Below are positions 6,929 to 14,721 of a stretch of 24,781 nucleotides of DNA, piece by piece. Numbering within the stretch: position 1 is the first letter of the stretch; the number at the start of each line of letters is the position of its first letter. The notes beneath the pieces are model-generated. The model made no database searches. It was not told where the DNA came from and saw nothing but the letters and a program-made list of their open reading frames with translations. The position numbers and the translations under genes are program-made. The DNA comes from Bacteroidales bacterium (GTDB lineage: Bacteria; Bacteroidota; Bacteroidia; Bacteroidales; Muribaculaceae), in NCBI GenBank assembly GCA_004553485.1, contig SFLG01000031.1:1-24781 (forward strand), written 5' to 3'.

Positions 6929-6939
6929 CAATTTATCCG

Positions 6940-6947
6940 CAAAGTTA
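6940..6947 (-). promoter_or_regulatory. -7 box for hisS
   Basis: Read on the minus strand, TAACTTTG matches TAnnTTTG. Transcription would begin near 6933 and give a leader of about 100 nt. No clear -33 TTG is seen. Confidence 0.5.
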
Positions 6948-6972
6948 AATATTTTTTCGCGAATTTTTTTGT

Positions 6973-6980
6973 TAACTTTG
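6973..6980 (+). promoter_or_regulatory. -7 box for the acyltransferase gene
   Basis: TAACTTTG followed by C matches TAnnTTTG, giving a start near 6987 and a leader of about 58 nt. It is identical to the hisS -7 box and in opposite orientation, so GCAAAGTTAA (6939-6948) and TTAACTTTGC (6972-6981) form a 10-bp inverted repeat. Confidence 0.5.
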
Positions 6981-7044
6981 CACAAAAAGGACATCAGTCC
7001 CCTATTCAACCCTAAAATTCCAATCACATTTCCCGCACGTTTTT

Positions 7045-8121
7045 ATGAGACAGCGTCTGCCTTATTTCGATATCCTCAAGGGTATAGCGATTTCTACGGT
7101 TGTAATGGGCCACGTCCTCACCATGTGCGTGCGCGAGATCGACCGTGCCGCGCTGTTCAAATTCATCGGCGAGATACACATGCCGCTGTTCTTTTTCATC
7201 AGCGGATGGTTCACCATGCGCACCGACGGCGAGGGGCATATCGTCTGCCCCGGTCTGACCAGACCCTTTTTCCAGCTGCTGGTGCCGATGGTGGTGATGT
7301 CGTCGCTGTGGATATGGTATTTCCCCCACTCCGGACTGCAGTCGCCGCTCGACAGCACACCGGGCGGTCTGTGGCATGACGAGTGGAAAAACGGATACTG
7401 GTTTACGCTGACGCTGCTCGAGATAATTCTGATATACCGGCTCATCGTTCCCGTGCTCAACCGCTGCCGCGGCCTGTGGGCGTCGGCGGCCGTGTGCCTG
7501 GCGGTATGGGCGACAGCCGTCACGCTGACGATGGTGCTTCCGGCCGATTTCCTGGGGCTCACGTCTTTCCGTCTGACGGTCCTTTTCTTCCCGGTCTTCG
7601 CCGCCGGCGCCCTGGCGTCGAGGCACAAGGAGACCTTCGGACGGTTCAGCTCAAAGGGCACCACCGTCACCATCGCCATGATAGCCGGAGCCCTGCTGCT
7701 GTACTTTATTTGCTGGCCGTGGGAATTTGCGCCGCTCACCGACGGCCCCGCGTGGCAGGTTATAGTTTTGGTCGCCCGCAACGTCTTCCATATCCTGCTG
7801 GCAATTACAGCGATAGCGGTCGCGCGCAACTGGACCGACACGGCCGTCACCCGCCCCTGGCAATATATGGGCCGCAAGTCGCTGGCGATATACCTGATGC
7901 ACTATTTCTTCCTGTTCCCGATGGGAATTTGCCGCGACACGCTCGTCTCGTTGGGGATGGGCTTTACCCCGCTTTTTGTGTTCGCCGCCGTCTGCGCGGC
8001 CTGCATCATCGCCGTCACTCTGATGGTGGAATATATCCTGTCCAAATCGCCCTTCCTGTCGGCGGTGCTCACGGGTAACATTCCGGCACGACGGGGCAAG
8101 CCGTCTGCCGCGGCTGTATGA
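7045..8121 (+). CDS. Acyltransferase 3-family membrane protein
   Basis: A 358-residue integral membrane protein of the acyltransferase-3 family, which O-acylates sugars and other envelope molecules. The N-terminal RLPYFDILKGIAISTVVMGH is the family hallmark, with the catalytic-type His in VMGH. HMPLFFFISGWF is the second conserved segment. About ten hydrophobic helices follow, and GRKSLAIYLMHYFF near the C-terminus is also typical. The gene starts 58 nt after its predicted transcript start and ends 11 nt before the PLP-enzyme gene, so the two are probably one transcription unit. The acceptor and acyl donor cannot be inferred. Confidence 0.85.
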   Translation: MRQRLPYFDILKGIAISTVVMGHVLTMCVREIDRAALFKFIGEIHMPLFFFISGWFTMRTDGEGHIVCPGLTRPFFQLLVPMVVMSSLWIWYFPHSGLQSPLDSTPGGLWHDEWKNGYWFTLTLLEIILIYRLIVPVLNRCRGLWASAAVCLAVWATAVTLTMVLPADFLGLTSFRLTVLFFPVFAAGALASRHKETFGRFSSKGTTVTIAMIAGALLLYFICWPWEFAPLTDGPAWQVIVLVARNVFHILLAITAIAVARNWTDTAVTRPWQYMGRKSLAIYLMHYFFLFPMGICRDTLVSLGMGFTPLFVFAAVCAACIIAVTLMVEYILSKSPFLSAVLTGNIPARRGKPSAAAV

Positions 8122-8132
8122 ACTCTTAACCT

Positions 8133-9311
8133 ATGAAGAACAGTCTCGCTTTCAAGGTTGCCACGCCGTGCTTCGTCCTCGACAAGGAAGCGCTGCGCCG
8201 CGCCATCGGCGCCGCCAGCGAGGCCTTTGCGGGCTGGCGGCTGGGTTATTCGGTGAAGACGAACTGGCTCCCGGCGGTTCTGGACGAGATGCGCCGGGCC
8301 GGACTGATGGCCGAGGTGGTGTCGCCCGACGAGCTGAGGCTGGCCCTGCTCTGCGGCTTCTCCGCCGCTGACATTATATATAACGGGCCATGCAAGGACT
8401 TTGAGTCGTTCCGCCTGATTGTCGAGGCGGGCGGAATAGTCAATATCGACTCGTGGCGCGAGGCCGGTTGGCTTGCGGAGATTGCTCCTGCGTGCGCCTC
8501 CGGGGTGAAGGTGGGTGTGCGGCTCAACATCGTCATCGACGCCGACAGGGATGTGGACGTGTCGCGGTTCGGCTTCTCGGAGGAAACTGGCGAGACAACG
8601 CGGATTTTCGACCGGCTCGCCTCTATCCCAAACGTCCGTGTCGCGGGTCTGCACCTGCACCGCAGCTCGTCCAACCGGCGCGTCGACAACTTCCGCCATG
8701 CTATCCGTCAGGCCGCCACTGTCGTCAGGCGCCACGGCCTCGCCGGCTCGCTGGAATACATCGACGTCGGCGGCAACTTCAGTGCTCCGCTCCCGGGGCG
8801 CCCCTCGTTTGCCGACTATGCGCGCGCCATCACCACGGAGGCCGACAAATGCGGCCTGACGGGGGTGTCGTTTGTCGCCGAGCCGGGTAATGGACTGGTA
8901 GCCACTGTATTCGATTATGTAGTGGAGGTCACTGACACACGCGAGCCCCGTCCCGGCGACGTCTTTGTCGGCACGGACGGCCGTCGCAACGACATCGACC
9001 CGCTGTTCCGTGCCAACCAATGGAAAAGGAAGGTGGTGTGCAGCCCGGCCAATCCGCCCCTTGCGTCGCGGCGCGTCGTAGCACACCAGACACTATGCGG
9101 ATGCACGTGTATGGAGCACGACCGGATTATGGAGTTCGAGAACCATCCCCTGCTCTTCCCCGGCGACCGCATCGTCATCCATCACGCCGGAGCCTACACG
9201 ATGGCCCTGGCGCCGATGTTCATCCGTCAGCTCCCCGCGGTCTACTGCCTTGACGGTCTGGAGCTTACCCTTTGCCGCCATCCCTGGCGGCCCGAGGACT
9301 GGATGCACTGA
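8133..9311 (+). CDS. Divergent PLP-barrel decarboxylase (LysA/ODC/DAP decarboxylase family)
   Basis: A 392-residue fold-type III PLP enzyme. LGYSVKTNW holds the predicted PLP lysine (Lys42), matching the YAVKAN/YSVKTN motif of diaminopimelate and ornithine decarboxylases. SPDEL, HLHRSSSN, VGGNF, AEPGNG, GCTCMEHD (Cys326) and GAYTMALAPMF occur in the family order. Several usual residues differ. HRSSSN replaces HxGS. GGN replaces the GGG of the glycine loop. EPGN replaces EPGR, whose Arg normally helps bind the PLP phosphate. Met follows Cys326 where Asp or Glu is typical. It is therefore probably not canonical LysA, and the substrate is unknown. It is coupled to the acyltransferase upstream and converges on surE 18 nt downstream. 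Confidence 0.78.
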   Translation: MKNSLAFKVATPCFVLDKEALRRAIGAASEAFAGWRLGYSVKTNWLPAVLDEMRRAGLMAEVVSPDELRLALLCGFSAADIIYNGPCKDFESFRLIVEAGGIVNIDSWREAGWLAEIAPACASGVKVGVRLNIVIDADRDVDVSRFGFSEETGETTRIFDRLASIPNVRVAGLHLHRSSSNRRVDNFRHAIRQAATVVRRHGLAGSLEYIDVGGNFSAPLPGRPSFADYARAITTEADKCGLTGVSFVAEPGNGLVATVFDYVVEVTDTREPRPGDVFVGTDGRRNDIDPLFRANQWKRKVVCSPANPPLASRRVVAHQTLCGCTCMEHDRIMEFENHPLLFPGDRIVIHHAGAYTMALAPMFIRQLPAVYCLDGLELTLCRHPWRPEDWMH

Positions 9312-9329
9312 CACCGGGGGGAAGCGCCC

Positions 9330-10139
9330 TCAGTCTTCGCCGTTGTCGCGGTCAACGTCAAGGATGGCGCCGAAGGGCTCGATAAAATCGCGGTCGGTCT
9401 GGTCGGGTGTGCAGGGCACCACCGACACATAGCCCTTGTCCAGCCAGTATTCGTCGGTGTCGTCGGCCTGGGGCTCTTCGTTGACAAAACGGCCTGTGAG
9501 CCAGTAGCACGGAACGCCGTGGGGATCTGTCATACGCGCATACTCCTGTGTCCAGTGGCCCCGTGCCGCACGGCACACTTTTATGCCCTTGGGGACGATT
9601 CGCGCCGGGATGTTGACATTCAGGCAGGTATAATCGGGCATACCGGTCTGCATGACCTTGCCGATTATCTCACGCACGCACCGCTCGCTCAGTCCGAAAT
9701 CGGCGCGTATACTGTGGTGGCACAGCGAGAAGCCAACGGACGGAATACCGACTGTGCACCCTTCGAGCACCGCGCCCATCGTTCCGCTGTAGGTGATAGC
9801 GTTGCCTGAGTTCGACCCGTGGTTGATGCCGCTGAGCAGGAGGTCGGGACGACGCGGGACAATGGCGTCGAGAGCCAGTTTTACGCAGTCGACGGGCGTG
9901 CCGCTGACGGTGAACCGGCGCGCGCCGTGACGGTCGGCAAGCTGATTTATGCGCAACGGGCCGTCGACGGTGATGGCCGACGACTTGCCGCTCTGGGGCA
10001 GGACGGGAGCGACGGCGATGACGTCGCCGAACTCGGCAGCCACTCGCACCAGCACGTCCAGTCCGGGCGCGTCGATGGCATCGTCGTTGGTTATGAGTAT
10101 CAAAGGGCGTATGTCTGTTGCAGGCTTTTCGGTGTCCAT
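9330..10139 (-). CDS. surE: 5'/3'-nucleotidase SurE
   Basis: A 269-residue metal-dependent nucleotidase that removes phosphate from nucleoside 5'- or 3'-monophosphates, a survival protein in the cytoplasm. The SurE signature ILITNDDAIDAPG near residues 14-26 gives the metal-binding Asp19 and Asp20. LLLSGINHGSNSGN supplies the conserved Ser and Asn ligands, and ITYSGTMGAVLEG is the following family motif. The common NDDG is NDDA here. The C-terminal part (WLDKGYVSVVPCTPDQTD) is typical. The ATG at 10139 lies 18 nt after the predicted transcript start. The gene is divergent from parA and convergent with the PLP enzyme. Confidence 0.93.
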   Translation of the reverse strand: MDTEKPATDIRPLILITNDDAIDAPGLDVLVRVAAEFGDVIAVAPVLPQSGKSSAITVDGPLRINQLADRHGARRFTVSGTPVDCVKLALDAIVPRRPDLLLSGINHGSNSGNAITYSGTMGAVLEGCTVGIPSVGFSLCHHSIRADFGLSERCVREIIGKVMQTGMPDYTCLNVNIPARIVPKGIKVCRAARGHWTQEYARMTDPHGVPCYWLTGRFVNEEPQADDTDEYWLDKGYVSVVPCTPDQTDRDFIEPFGAILDVDRDNGED

Positions 10140-10163
10140 ATCGCTATAATATTAATTTTTGTG

Positions 10164-10171
10164 CAAAATTA
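10164..10171 (-). promoter_or_regulatory. -7 box for surE
   Basis: Read on the minus strand, TAATTTTG matches TAnnTTTG and would start a short leader of about 18 nt before the surE ATG. The -33 element is not clear. Confidence 0.45.
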
Positions 10172-10262
10172 GCTGAAATTTGCCGTTCGGCCTTATCCGG
10201 CCACAAAATTTTTGCCCCGGTTTTCAACATTTGGCACAAGTTATCAACATTAGGGGGATTTC

Positions 10263-10288
10263 GTGGAACATCGGCTTGGTTGTTTCAC
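10263..10288. promoter_or_regulatory. Two parS-like half-sites in everted arrangement upstream of parA
   Basis: GTGGAACA (10263-10270) is the right half of the parS form TGTTCCAC-GTGGAACA. TGTTTCAC (10281-10288) is the left half of the form TGTTTCAC-GTGAAACA. They are separated by 10 nt that include a TTG (10276-10278) suited as the parA -33 box. The order of halves is reversed relative to parS, so this is not a normal site. The two arms can also form an RNA or DNA hairpin with one G-T pair. Confidence 0.35.
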
Positions 10289-10306
10289 AAAAAATTATTT
10301 TCTTTG
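10276..10306 (+). promoter_or_regulatory. Probable parA promoter
   Basis: TTG at 10276-10278, a 20-nt spacer, and TTTCTTTG at 10299-10306 match the Bacteroidetes promoter pattern except for TT in place of TA at the start of the -7 box. The leader to the ATG at 10396 would be about 83 nt. Confidence 0.4.
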
Positions 10307-10338
10307 CATATTGAATTTTAATCCAGACATCCAAGTAA

Positions 10339-10369
10339 GAACCGGTTCCATACCCAATGTCCGAACCGG
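10339..10369. repeat. GAACCGG palindrome and repeat in the parA leader
   Basis: GAACCGGTTC (10339-10348) is a perfect 10-bp palindrome. A further GAACCGG lies at 10363-10369, able to pair with CCGGTTC (10342-10348) across a 14-nt loop. It sits between the parA promoter and start codon, so it could be an operator or a leader hairpin. Confidence 0.5.
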
Positions 10370-10395
10370 CGATTTCTAAGACTTACATAATTTTT

Positions 10396-11199
10396 ATGGG
10401 AAAAATAATTGCTATAGCAAACCAGAAGGGCGGCGTGGGAAAGACCACCACCACCATCAACCTGGGCGCGTCGCTGGCCAGCGAAGGCAAGCGCGTGCTC
10501 ATCATCGACGCCGACCCGCAGGCCAACGCCACGTCGGGCTACGGCATCGACCCCGCTTCAGTGGCCTCTTCCATCTACGAATGTCTCGCCGACAACTACC
10601 CCGTGGACGGCTCTCAGCTGAAGACCTGTGTGGACGGCCTTGACATCATCGCCTCGCGCATCGACCTGGCCGGAGCAGAAGTGGAGCTGATAGGCAAGCC
10701 CGCACGCGAGCACGTGCTGGGCAAGCTGCTCGAGCCGGTGCGCGAAAAATACGACTACATCCTCATCGACTGCTCGCCGTCGCTGGGCCTGATTACGGTC
10801 AACGCCCTCACCGCCGCCGACTCGGTGATTATCCCCGTTCAGGCCGAGTACTTCGCCCTCGAGGGCATCAGCAAGCTGCTCAACACAATACGCATCATCA
10901 AGAGCCGCCTCAACCCCGAGCTGGAGATCGAGGGCTTCCTGCTCACGATGTACGACTCGCGCCTGCGCCTGGCAAACCAGATCTACGAGGAGCTGAAAAG
11001 TCACTTCGCCACGATGGTGTTCGACACTGTCATCCCGCGCAACATCCGCCTGTCCGAGGCTCCCAGCCACGGCCTCCCCGCCCTGCTCTACGACCCCGAG
11101 AGCCGCGGCGCCACCAGCCACGTCATGCTGGCGCGCGAGCTTATAAGCAAGCACCGCAAGGCGGCACGCAAGGCCAAACCCGCCGAGAGCCGTCCGTGA
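10396..11199 (+). CDS. parA: Chromosome-partitioning ATPase ParA (Soj)
   Basis: A 267-residue P-loop ATPase of the ParA/MinD superfamily that positions the ParB-parS complex for chromosome segregation. The deviant Walker A KGGVGKTT is at residues 11-18 with the signature Lys11. Walker A' lies in LIIDADPQANAT and Walker B in YILIDCSPSLG. LLTMYDSRLRLA and IPRNIRLSEAPSHGLPALLYDP are further Soj hallmarks. The frame is open back to an ATG at 10357, but homologues begin MGKIIAIANQKGG, so 10396 is chosen; the 13 extra codons overlap the GAACCGG repeat. parB follows 62 nt downstream. Confidence 0.95.
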   Translation: MGKIIAIANQKGGVGKTTTTINLGASLASEGKRVLIIDADPQANATSGYGIDPASVASSIYECLADNYPVDGSQLKTCVDGLDIIASRIDLAGAEVELIGKPAREHVLGKLLEPVREKYDYILIDCSPSLGLITVNALTAADSVIIPVQAEYFALEGISKLLNTIRIIKSRLNPELEIEGFLLTMYDSRLRLANQIYEELKSHFATMVFDTVIPRNIRLSEAPSHGLPALLYDPESRGATSHVMLARELISKHRKAARKAKPAESRP

Positions 11200-11261
11200 C
11201 CCGGCCGTGCCCCGTTTTTCATCAATCATTGTCTCACACATCCACACATACTTATCTGTAA

Positions 11262-12149
11262 ATGACAGTCAAACGTTCTGCGCTCGGCCGCGGCCTCGAC
11301 TCGCTGATATCCATGGACGACGTGCCCGCACGCGGCTCGTCGGCCATAAACGAGATTCCTCTCGACCAGATAACCCCCAACCCCGACCAACCCCGTATCG
11401 ACTTCGACGAGGAGTCGCTGCAGGATCTGGCGGTGTCCATTCGCGAGCTGGGCATAATCCAGCCGCTGTCGTTGCGCAAGGTAGGACCTGACTCGTACCA
11501 GATTATCGCCGGCGAGCGCCGCTACCGTGCCGCCGGGATAGCCGGTCTGACATCGGTACCCGCTTACATCCGCACCGCCAACGACGCCGAGCTCACCGAG
11601 ATGGCCCTCATCGAGAACATCCAGCGCGAAGACCTCAACGCCATAGAAATCGCCCTGACCTTCCGCAAGCTCATCGACCAGTGCAACCTCACCCAGGAGA
11701 GACTGAGCCAGCGCATAGGCAAAAAGCGCGCGACGATAGCCAACTTCCTGCGTCTGCTCAAACTGCCCGCCGAGGTGCAGTTAGGACTGCGCGACAAACG
11801 CGTCGACATGGGCCATGCCCGCGCCCTGCTCACCATTGACAAACCCTCGCTGCAGCTCAAGCTATACAACGAGATACTGCGCCGCGGACTGTCGGTGCGC
11901 AAGGTCGAGGAGCTGGCAAAGAAATACCGCGAGCAGTCAGAGGAACAGCAGAGCGACGGCCCGGTCAAACCCCGCGTAAACACGGACTTCGAGGTTCTCA
12001 AGAAACATCTGTCGGCAACATTCAACGCCCCGGTGAAGTTCACCTGCAACGACGCCGGCAAGGGCTCCATCTCGTTCCAGTTCCGCAACGAGGACGAGCT
12101 GACCCGCCTCATCTCTATTTTCGATACCATCAAAGCCCGCCGCAACTGA
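11262..12149 (+). CDS. parB: Chromosome-partitioning protein ParB (Spo0J)
   Basis: A 295-residue parS-binding CTP switch protein. The N-terminus ALGRGLDSLI is the segment that contacts ParA. The ParB/Srx nucleotide-binding domain contains PNPDQPR and the GERRYRAA box (residues 84-91). Box II, IENIQREDLNAIE, starts near residue 117. The helix-turn-helix follows at about 140-200 (LTQERLSQRIGKKRATIANFLRLLKLP). The C-terminal part after an acidic/Gln linker is the dimerisation domain. Length is typical. It is in one operon with parA and the two envelope genes downstream, the usual Bacteroidetes order. Confidence 0.95.
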   Translation: MTVKRSALGRGLDSLISMDDVPARGSSAINEIPLDQITPNPDQPRIDFDEESLQDLAVSIRELGIIQPLSLRKVGPDSYQIIAGERRYRAAGIAGLTSVPAYIRTANDAELTEMALIENIQREDLNAIEIALTFRKLIDQCNLTQERLSQRIGKKRATIANFLRLLKLPAEVQLGLRDKRVDMGHARALLTIDKPSLQLKLYNEILRRGLSVRKVEELAKKYREQSEEQQSDGPVKPRVNTDFEVLKKHLSATFNAPVKFTCNDAGKGSISFQFRNEDELTRLISIFDTIKARRN

Positions 12150-12157
12150 CTGTCACG

Positions 12158-12922
12158 ATGTATTTTGCCAAGATACATATTCGTCTTATGACGTCGGTGC
12201 TGTTGCCGGCGGTGGCTTTTCTGTCGGCCCCCCTGCCCTCGCAGGCCCGTCAGGCCGATGTGCCCGACGCACCCGAGCTGTCGGTAGACACAACTGTCGT
12301 CACCACTGTCTTCACTCCGGCCCCGGCCGCCGCCGACTCCACGTCGGTGCTGGGTACCGACTCGCTGCCGGTTGCCAAGCCTTTCGACAAATGGGCCGGG
12401 TACAACTTGTGGGAGGAGCGTGAGACGACCTTCTCGCCCGACCCTACCCGCGCGGTATGGATGTCGGCGCTCTTTCCCGGTCTGGGTCAGATTTACAACC
12501 GCCGCTACTGGAAGCTGCCGATAATCGTCGGCGGATACCTCGGTCTGGGCTATGCCACAAGCTGGAACAACAGCATGCTCACCGACTACCAGCGGGCTTA
12601 CCTCGACATCATGGACTCGGACCCGTCGACCAACTCTTATATGAACTTCTTCCCGCCCAATACTCTCGAGTCGAGCCTCGACCGTGCCTGGCTGGAGCGG
12701 CTGTTGCGTAGCCGCAAAAACTTCTACCGGCGCAACCGCGACCTGTGCATAATATGTATGGTGGCGGTTTACGCCCTAGCGATGGTGGACGCTTACGTCG
12801 ACGCCTCGCTGAGTCATTTCGACATCACCCCCGACCTGTCCATCGACTGGTCGCCGGCGGTAATACCCGACACAAGGGGCAAGCTGCCGGGCATTGGCCT
12901 GAACTGGGCCCTCAACTTCTGA
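12158..12922 (+). CDS. DUF5683 membrane protein of the parAB operon
   Basis: A 254-residue protein of uncharacterised family DUF5683, found after parB in many Bacteroidetes. The N-terminus is an export signal or anchor (SVLLPAVAFLSAPLPSQARQ), followed by a Thr/Pro/Ala-rich spacer to about residue 75. The conserved domain begins at PTRAVWMSALFPGLGQIYNRRYWKLP, with hydrophobic helices at GGYLGLGYATSW and CMVAVYALAMVDAYVDA, and ends GIGLNWALNF. It starts 8 nt after parB; an internal ATG at 12188 would give a more classical signal peptide and may be the true start. No activity is known. Confidence 0.8.
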   Translation: MYFAKIHIRLMTSVLLPAVAFLSAPLPSQARQADVPDAPELSVDTTVVTTVFTPAPAAADSTSVLGTDSLPVAKPFDKWAGYNLWEERETTFSPDPTRAVWMSALFPGLGQIYNRRYWKLPIIVGGYLGLGYATSWNNSMLTDYQRAYLDIMDSDPSTNSYMNFFPPNTLESSLDRAWLERLLRSRKNFYRRNRDLCIICMVAVYALAMVDAYVDASLSHFDITPDLSIDWSPAVIPDTRGKLPGIGLNWALNF

Positions 12923-12955
12923 AAATTCTCTCTCAAACCTTATAAATCTCCCCCG

Positions 12956-14683
12956 ATGAACAATTTACCCACGCGATGTCTGTCTCTGGCCGCCGCCCTC
13001 CTGCTGGGCGTCGCCGGCGTGTCGGCGTCGGCCAAGGAAAAACCTTCGGTGCGCACTCTCGCCACAGACATAGACCCCAACCCCGCCCTTCACATCCCCG
13101 CGAGCTTCGAGACGGACGTCAACAAGCTGAAGCACAGCTGGTATATGCAGAACTACACCGTCCTCGACAAGGGACACAACGTTCCGGATAAACCGGCTAC
13201 CGAACAGGACTATATCGACCGCCTGCAGACGATGAACACGGTAATCGAGATGCCTTACAACAATCTCGTCCGTGCCTACATCGACATGTACACCAACCGC
13301 AAAAAGGACCTTGTAGAGGCCATGCTGGGTATGTCGCTCTATTATATGCCCATATTCGAGCAGGCGCTCGACCGCGAGGGACTGCCACACGAGCTGAAAT
13401 ACCTTCCCATCATCGAGTCGGCACTCAACCCCACAGCCGTCTCACGTGCCGGAGCAAGAGGAATATGGCAGTTTATGGCCGAGACGGCTAAGGGCGAGGG
13501 CCTCGAGGTAAACTCGGTGGTGGACGAGCGCTGCGACCCGTACCGCGCCTCAGAGGCGGCAGCGAAATTCCTCAAGAAACTCTACAACATCTACCACGAC
13601 TGGTCGCTGGCCATCGCGGCATACAACTGCGGCCCCGGCAATGTCAACAAGGCTTTGCAGCGCGCCGGCGGCGGCAACCAGGACTTCTGGGAGATATATC
13701 GCTTCCTCCCTGCCGAGACACGCGACTACATCCCTGCCTTCATCGCCGCCAACTATGTGATGACAAACTACGACAAGCACGGTATCTCGCCAGTGCTCGC
13801 CTCCAAGCCCATCCTCACCGACTCGGTGCATGTCTCGCGCCGCGTGCACTTTGAACAGATACGCGACGTGCTGGACATTCCCATCGAGGAGCTGCGCATC
13901 CTCAACCCGCAGTACCTCGTCGACGTCATCCCCGGCGACGTGCACCCCTACCCGCTCGTCCTCCCCGGCCTGCAGGTTTACAGCTACATCGCCAACGAGG
14001 ATTCGATTGTCAACCACAACGCCGAGAAGTATGCGCGCCGCGACGTCGTGCAGCCTGTCACAAAGGGCTCGGACACAAAGGCGTCGAACGGCAAGGGCGA
14101 GTACGTCCAGGAGCTGGTGGTGAAATACCACAAGGTGCGCAAGGGTGAGACGGTAGCCAAAATCGCCAAGAAATACGGCGTAAGCCAGAGCTCGATACGC
14201 AAGGCCAACGGTCTGCGCAAGAAGGGCCAGCCCCGCCGCAACCAGACTCTCCGCATCAACACTTACGTCACCCGCTTCGTCCCCTACAAAGACGAGCAGA
14301 GCGCCGACTCGACAAGCGTACAGCAGCCCGAAAAGCAGGCTAAGGCAGCTCCCGAAACCCAAAGCAACACCAAGACCGACAAGCCGGTAAATACTTCGGA
14401 CAAGAACTCGGTCACTCCCTACAAGACCCCGAAGGACCAGAAGCCTGTCACCCACACTGTTACCAAGGGCGAGACGCTCAGCGCCATCGCCGGTAAATAC
14501 GGCGTCACCATCGAGCAGATCCGCGACGCCAACAACCTCACCAACGATATCATCAAGGTCGGCGACAAGCTCGTCATCCCCGCCAAAGCCTCGGCAAAGA
14601 AGAGCTCGGGCAAATCGGCCCGCAAATCGACGGGCAAGAAGCGCTCGAGCAAATCCAGCAAGCGCAAGCGCCGCCGCAGATAA
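12956..14683 (+). CDS. Membrane-bound lytic murein transglycosylase (MltD-like) with two LysM domains
   Basis: A 575-residue periplasmic peptidoglycan-cleaving enzyme, the fourth gene of the parAB operon. A signal peptide ends near residue 26 (GVSASAKE). The SLT/GH23 domain spans about 135-265. It includes LKYLPIIESALNP with catalytic Glu154, GARGIWQFM, and AIAAYNCGPGNVNKAL. LysM 1 lies at about 390-437 (YHKVRKGETVAKIAKKYG) and LysM 2 at about 498-543 (HTVTKGETLSAIAGKYG), which would bind glycan strands. A Ser/Gln/Lys-rich linker separates them. The last 30 residues are a strongly basic Lys/Arg/Ser tail ending RKRRRR. In many Bacteroidales a relA/spoT gene comes next; here the operon ends. 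Confidence 0.9.
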   Translation: MNNLPTRCLSLAAALLLGVAGVSASAKEKPSVRTLATDIDPNPALHIPASFETDVNKLKHSWYMQNYTVLDKGHNVPDKPATEQDYIDRLQTMNTVIEMPYNNLVRAYIDMYTNRKKDLVEAMLGMSLYYMPIFEQALDREGLPHELKYLPIIESALNPTAVSRAGARGIWQFMAETAKGEGLEVNSVVDERCDPYRASEAAAKFLKKLYNIYHDWSLAIAAYNCGPGNVNKALQRAGGGNQDFWEIYRFLPAETRDYIPAFIAANYVMTNYDKHGISPVLASKPILTDSVHVSRRVHFEQIRDVLDIPIEELRILNPQYLVDVIPGDVHPYPLVLPGLQVYSYIANEDSIVNHNAEKYARRDVVQPVTKGSDTKASNGKGEYVQELVVKYHKVRKGETVAKIAKKYGVSQSSIRKANGLRKKGQPRRNQTLRINTYVTRFVPYKDEQSADSTSVQQPEKQAKAAPETQSNTKTDKPVNTSDKNSVTPYKTPKDQKPVTHTVTKGETLSAIAGKYGVTIEQIRDANNLTNDIIKVGDKLVIPAKASAKKSSGKSARKSTGKKRSSKSSKRKRRRR

Positions 14684-14694
14684 TCACCCGCATG

Positions 14695-14721
14695 TGTGGT
14701 AAGCGCCACGTGCTCACCACA
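14695..14721 (+). terminator. Hairpin after the parAB operon
   Basis: TGTGGT (14695-14700) pairs with ACCACA (14716-14721), and AGC/GCT extends the stem after one mismatch. It lies just after the transglycosylase stop. There is no strong T-run. A second small palindrome, CCGGATTATCCGG, is at 14743-14755. Confidence 0.4.

Noticed and set aside
10221..10249. DnaA-box-like TTATCAACA (10241-10249) and TTTTCAACA (10221-10229) near parA
   Set aside because: One and about two mismatches from TTATCCACA, no further cluster, no dnaA or AT-rich unwinding element nearby; insufficient for an origin call.
10357..10395. Earlier ATG giving 13 extra ParA residues
   Set aside because: ParA homologues start at MGKII just before the Walker A motif, and the extension covers the GAACCGG repeat in the leader.
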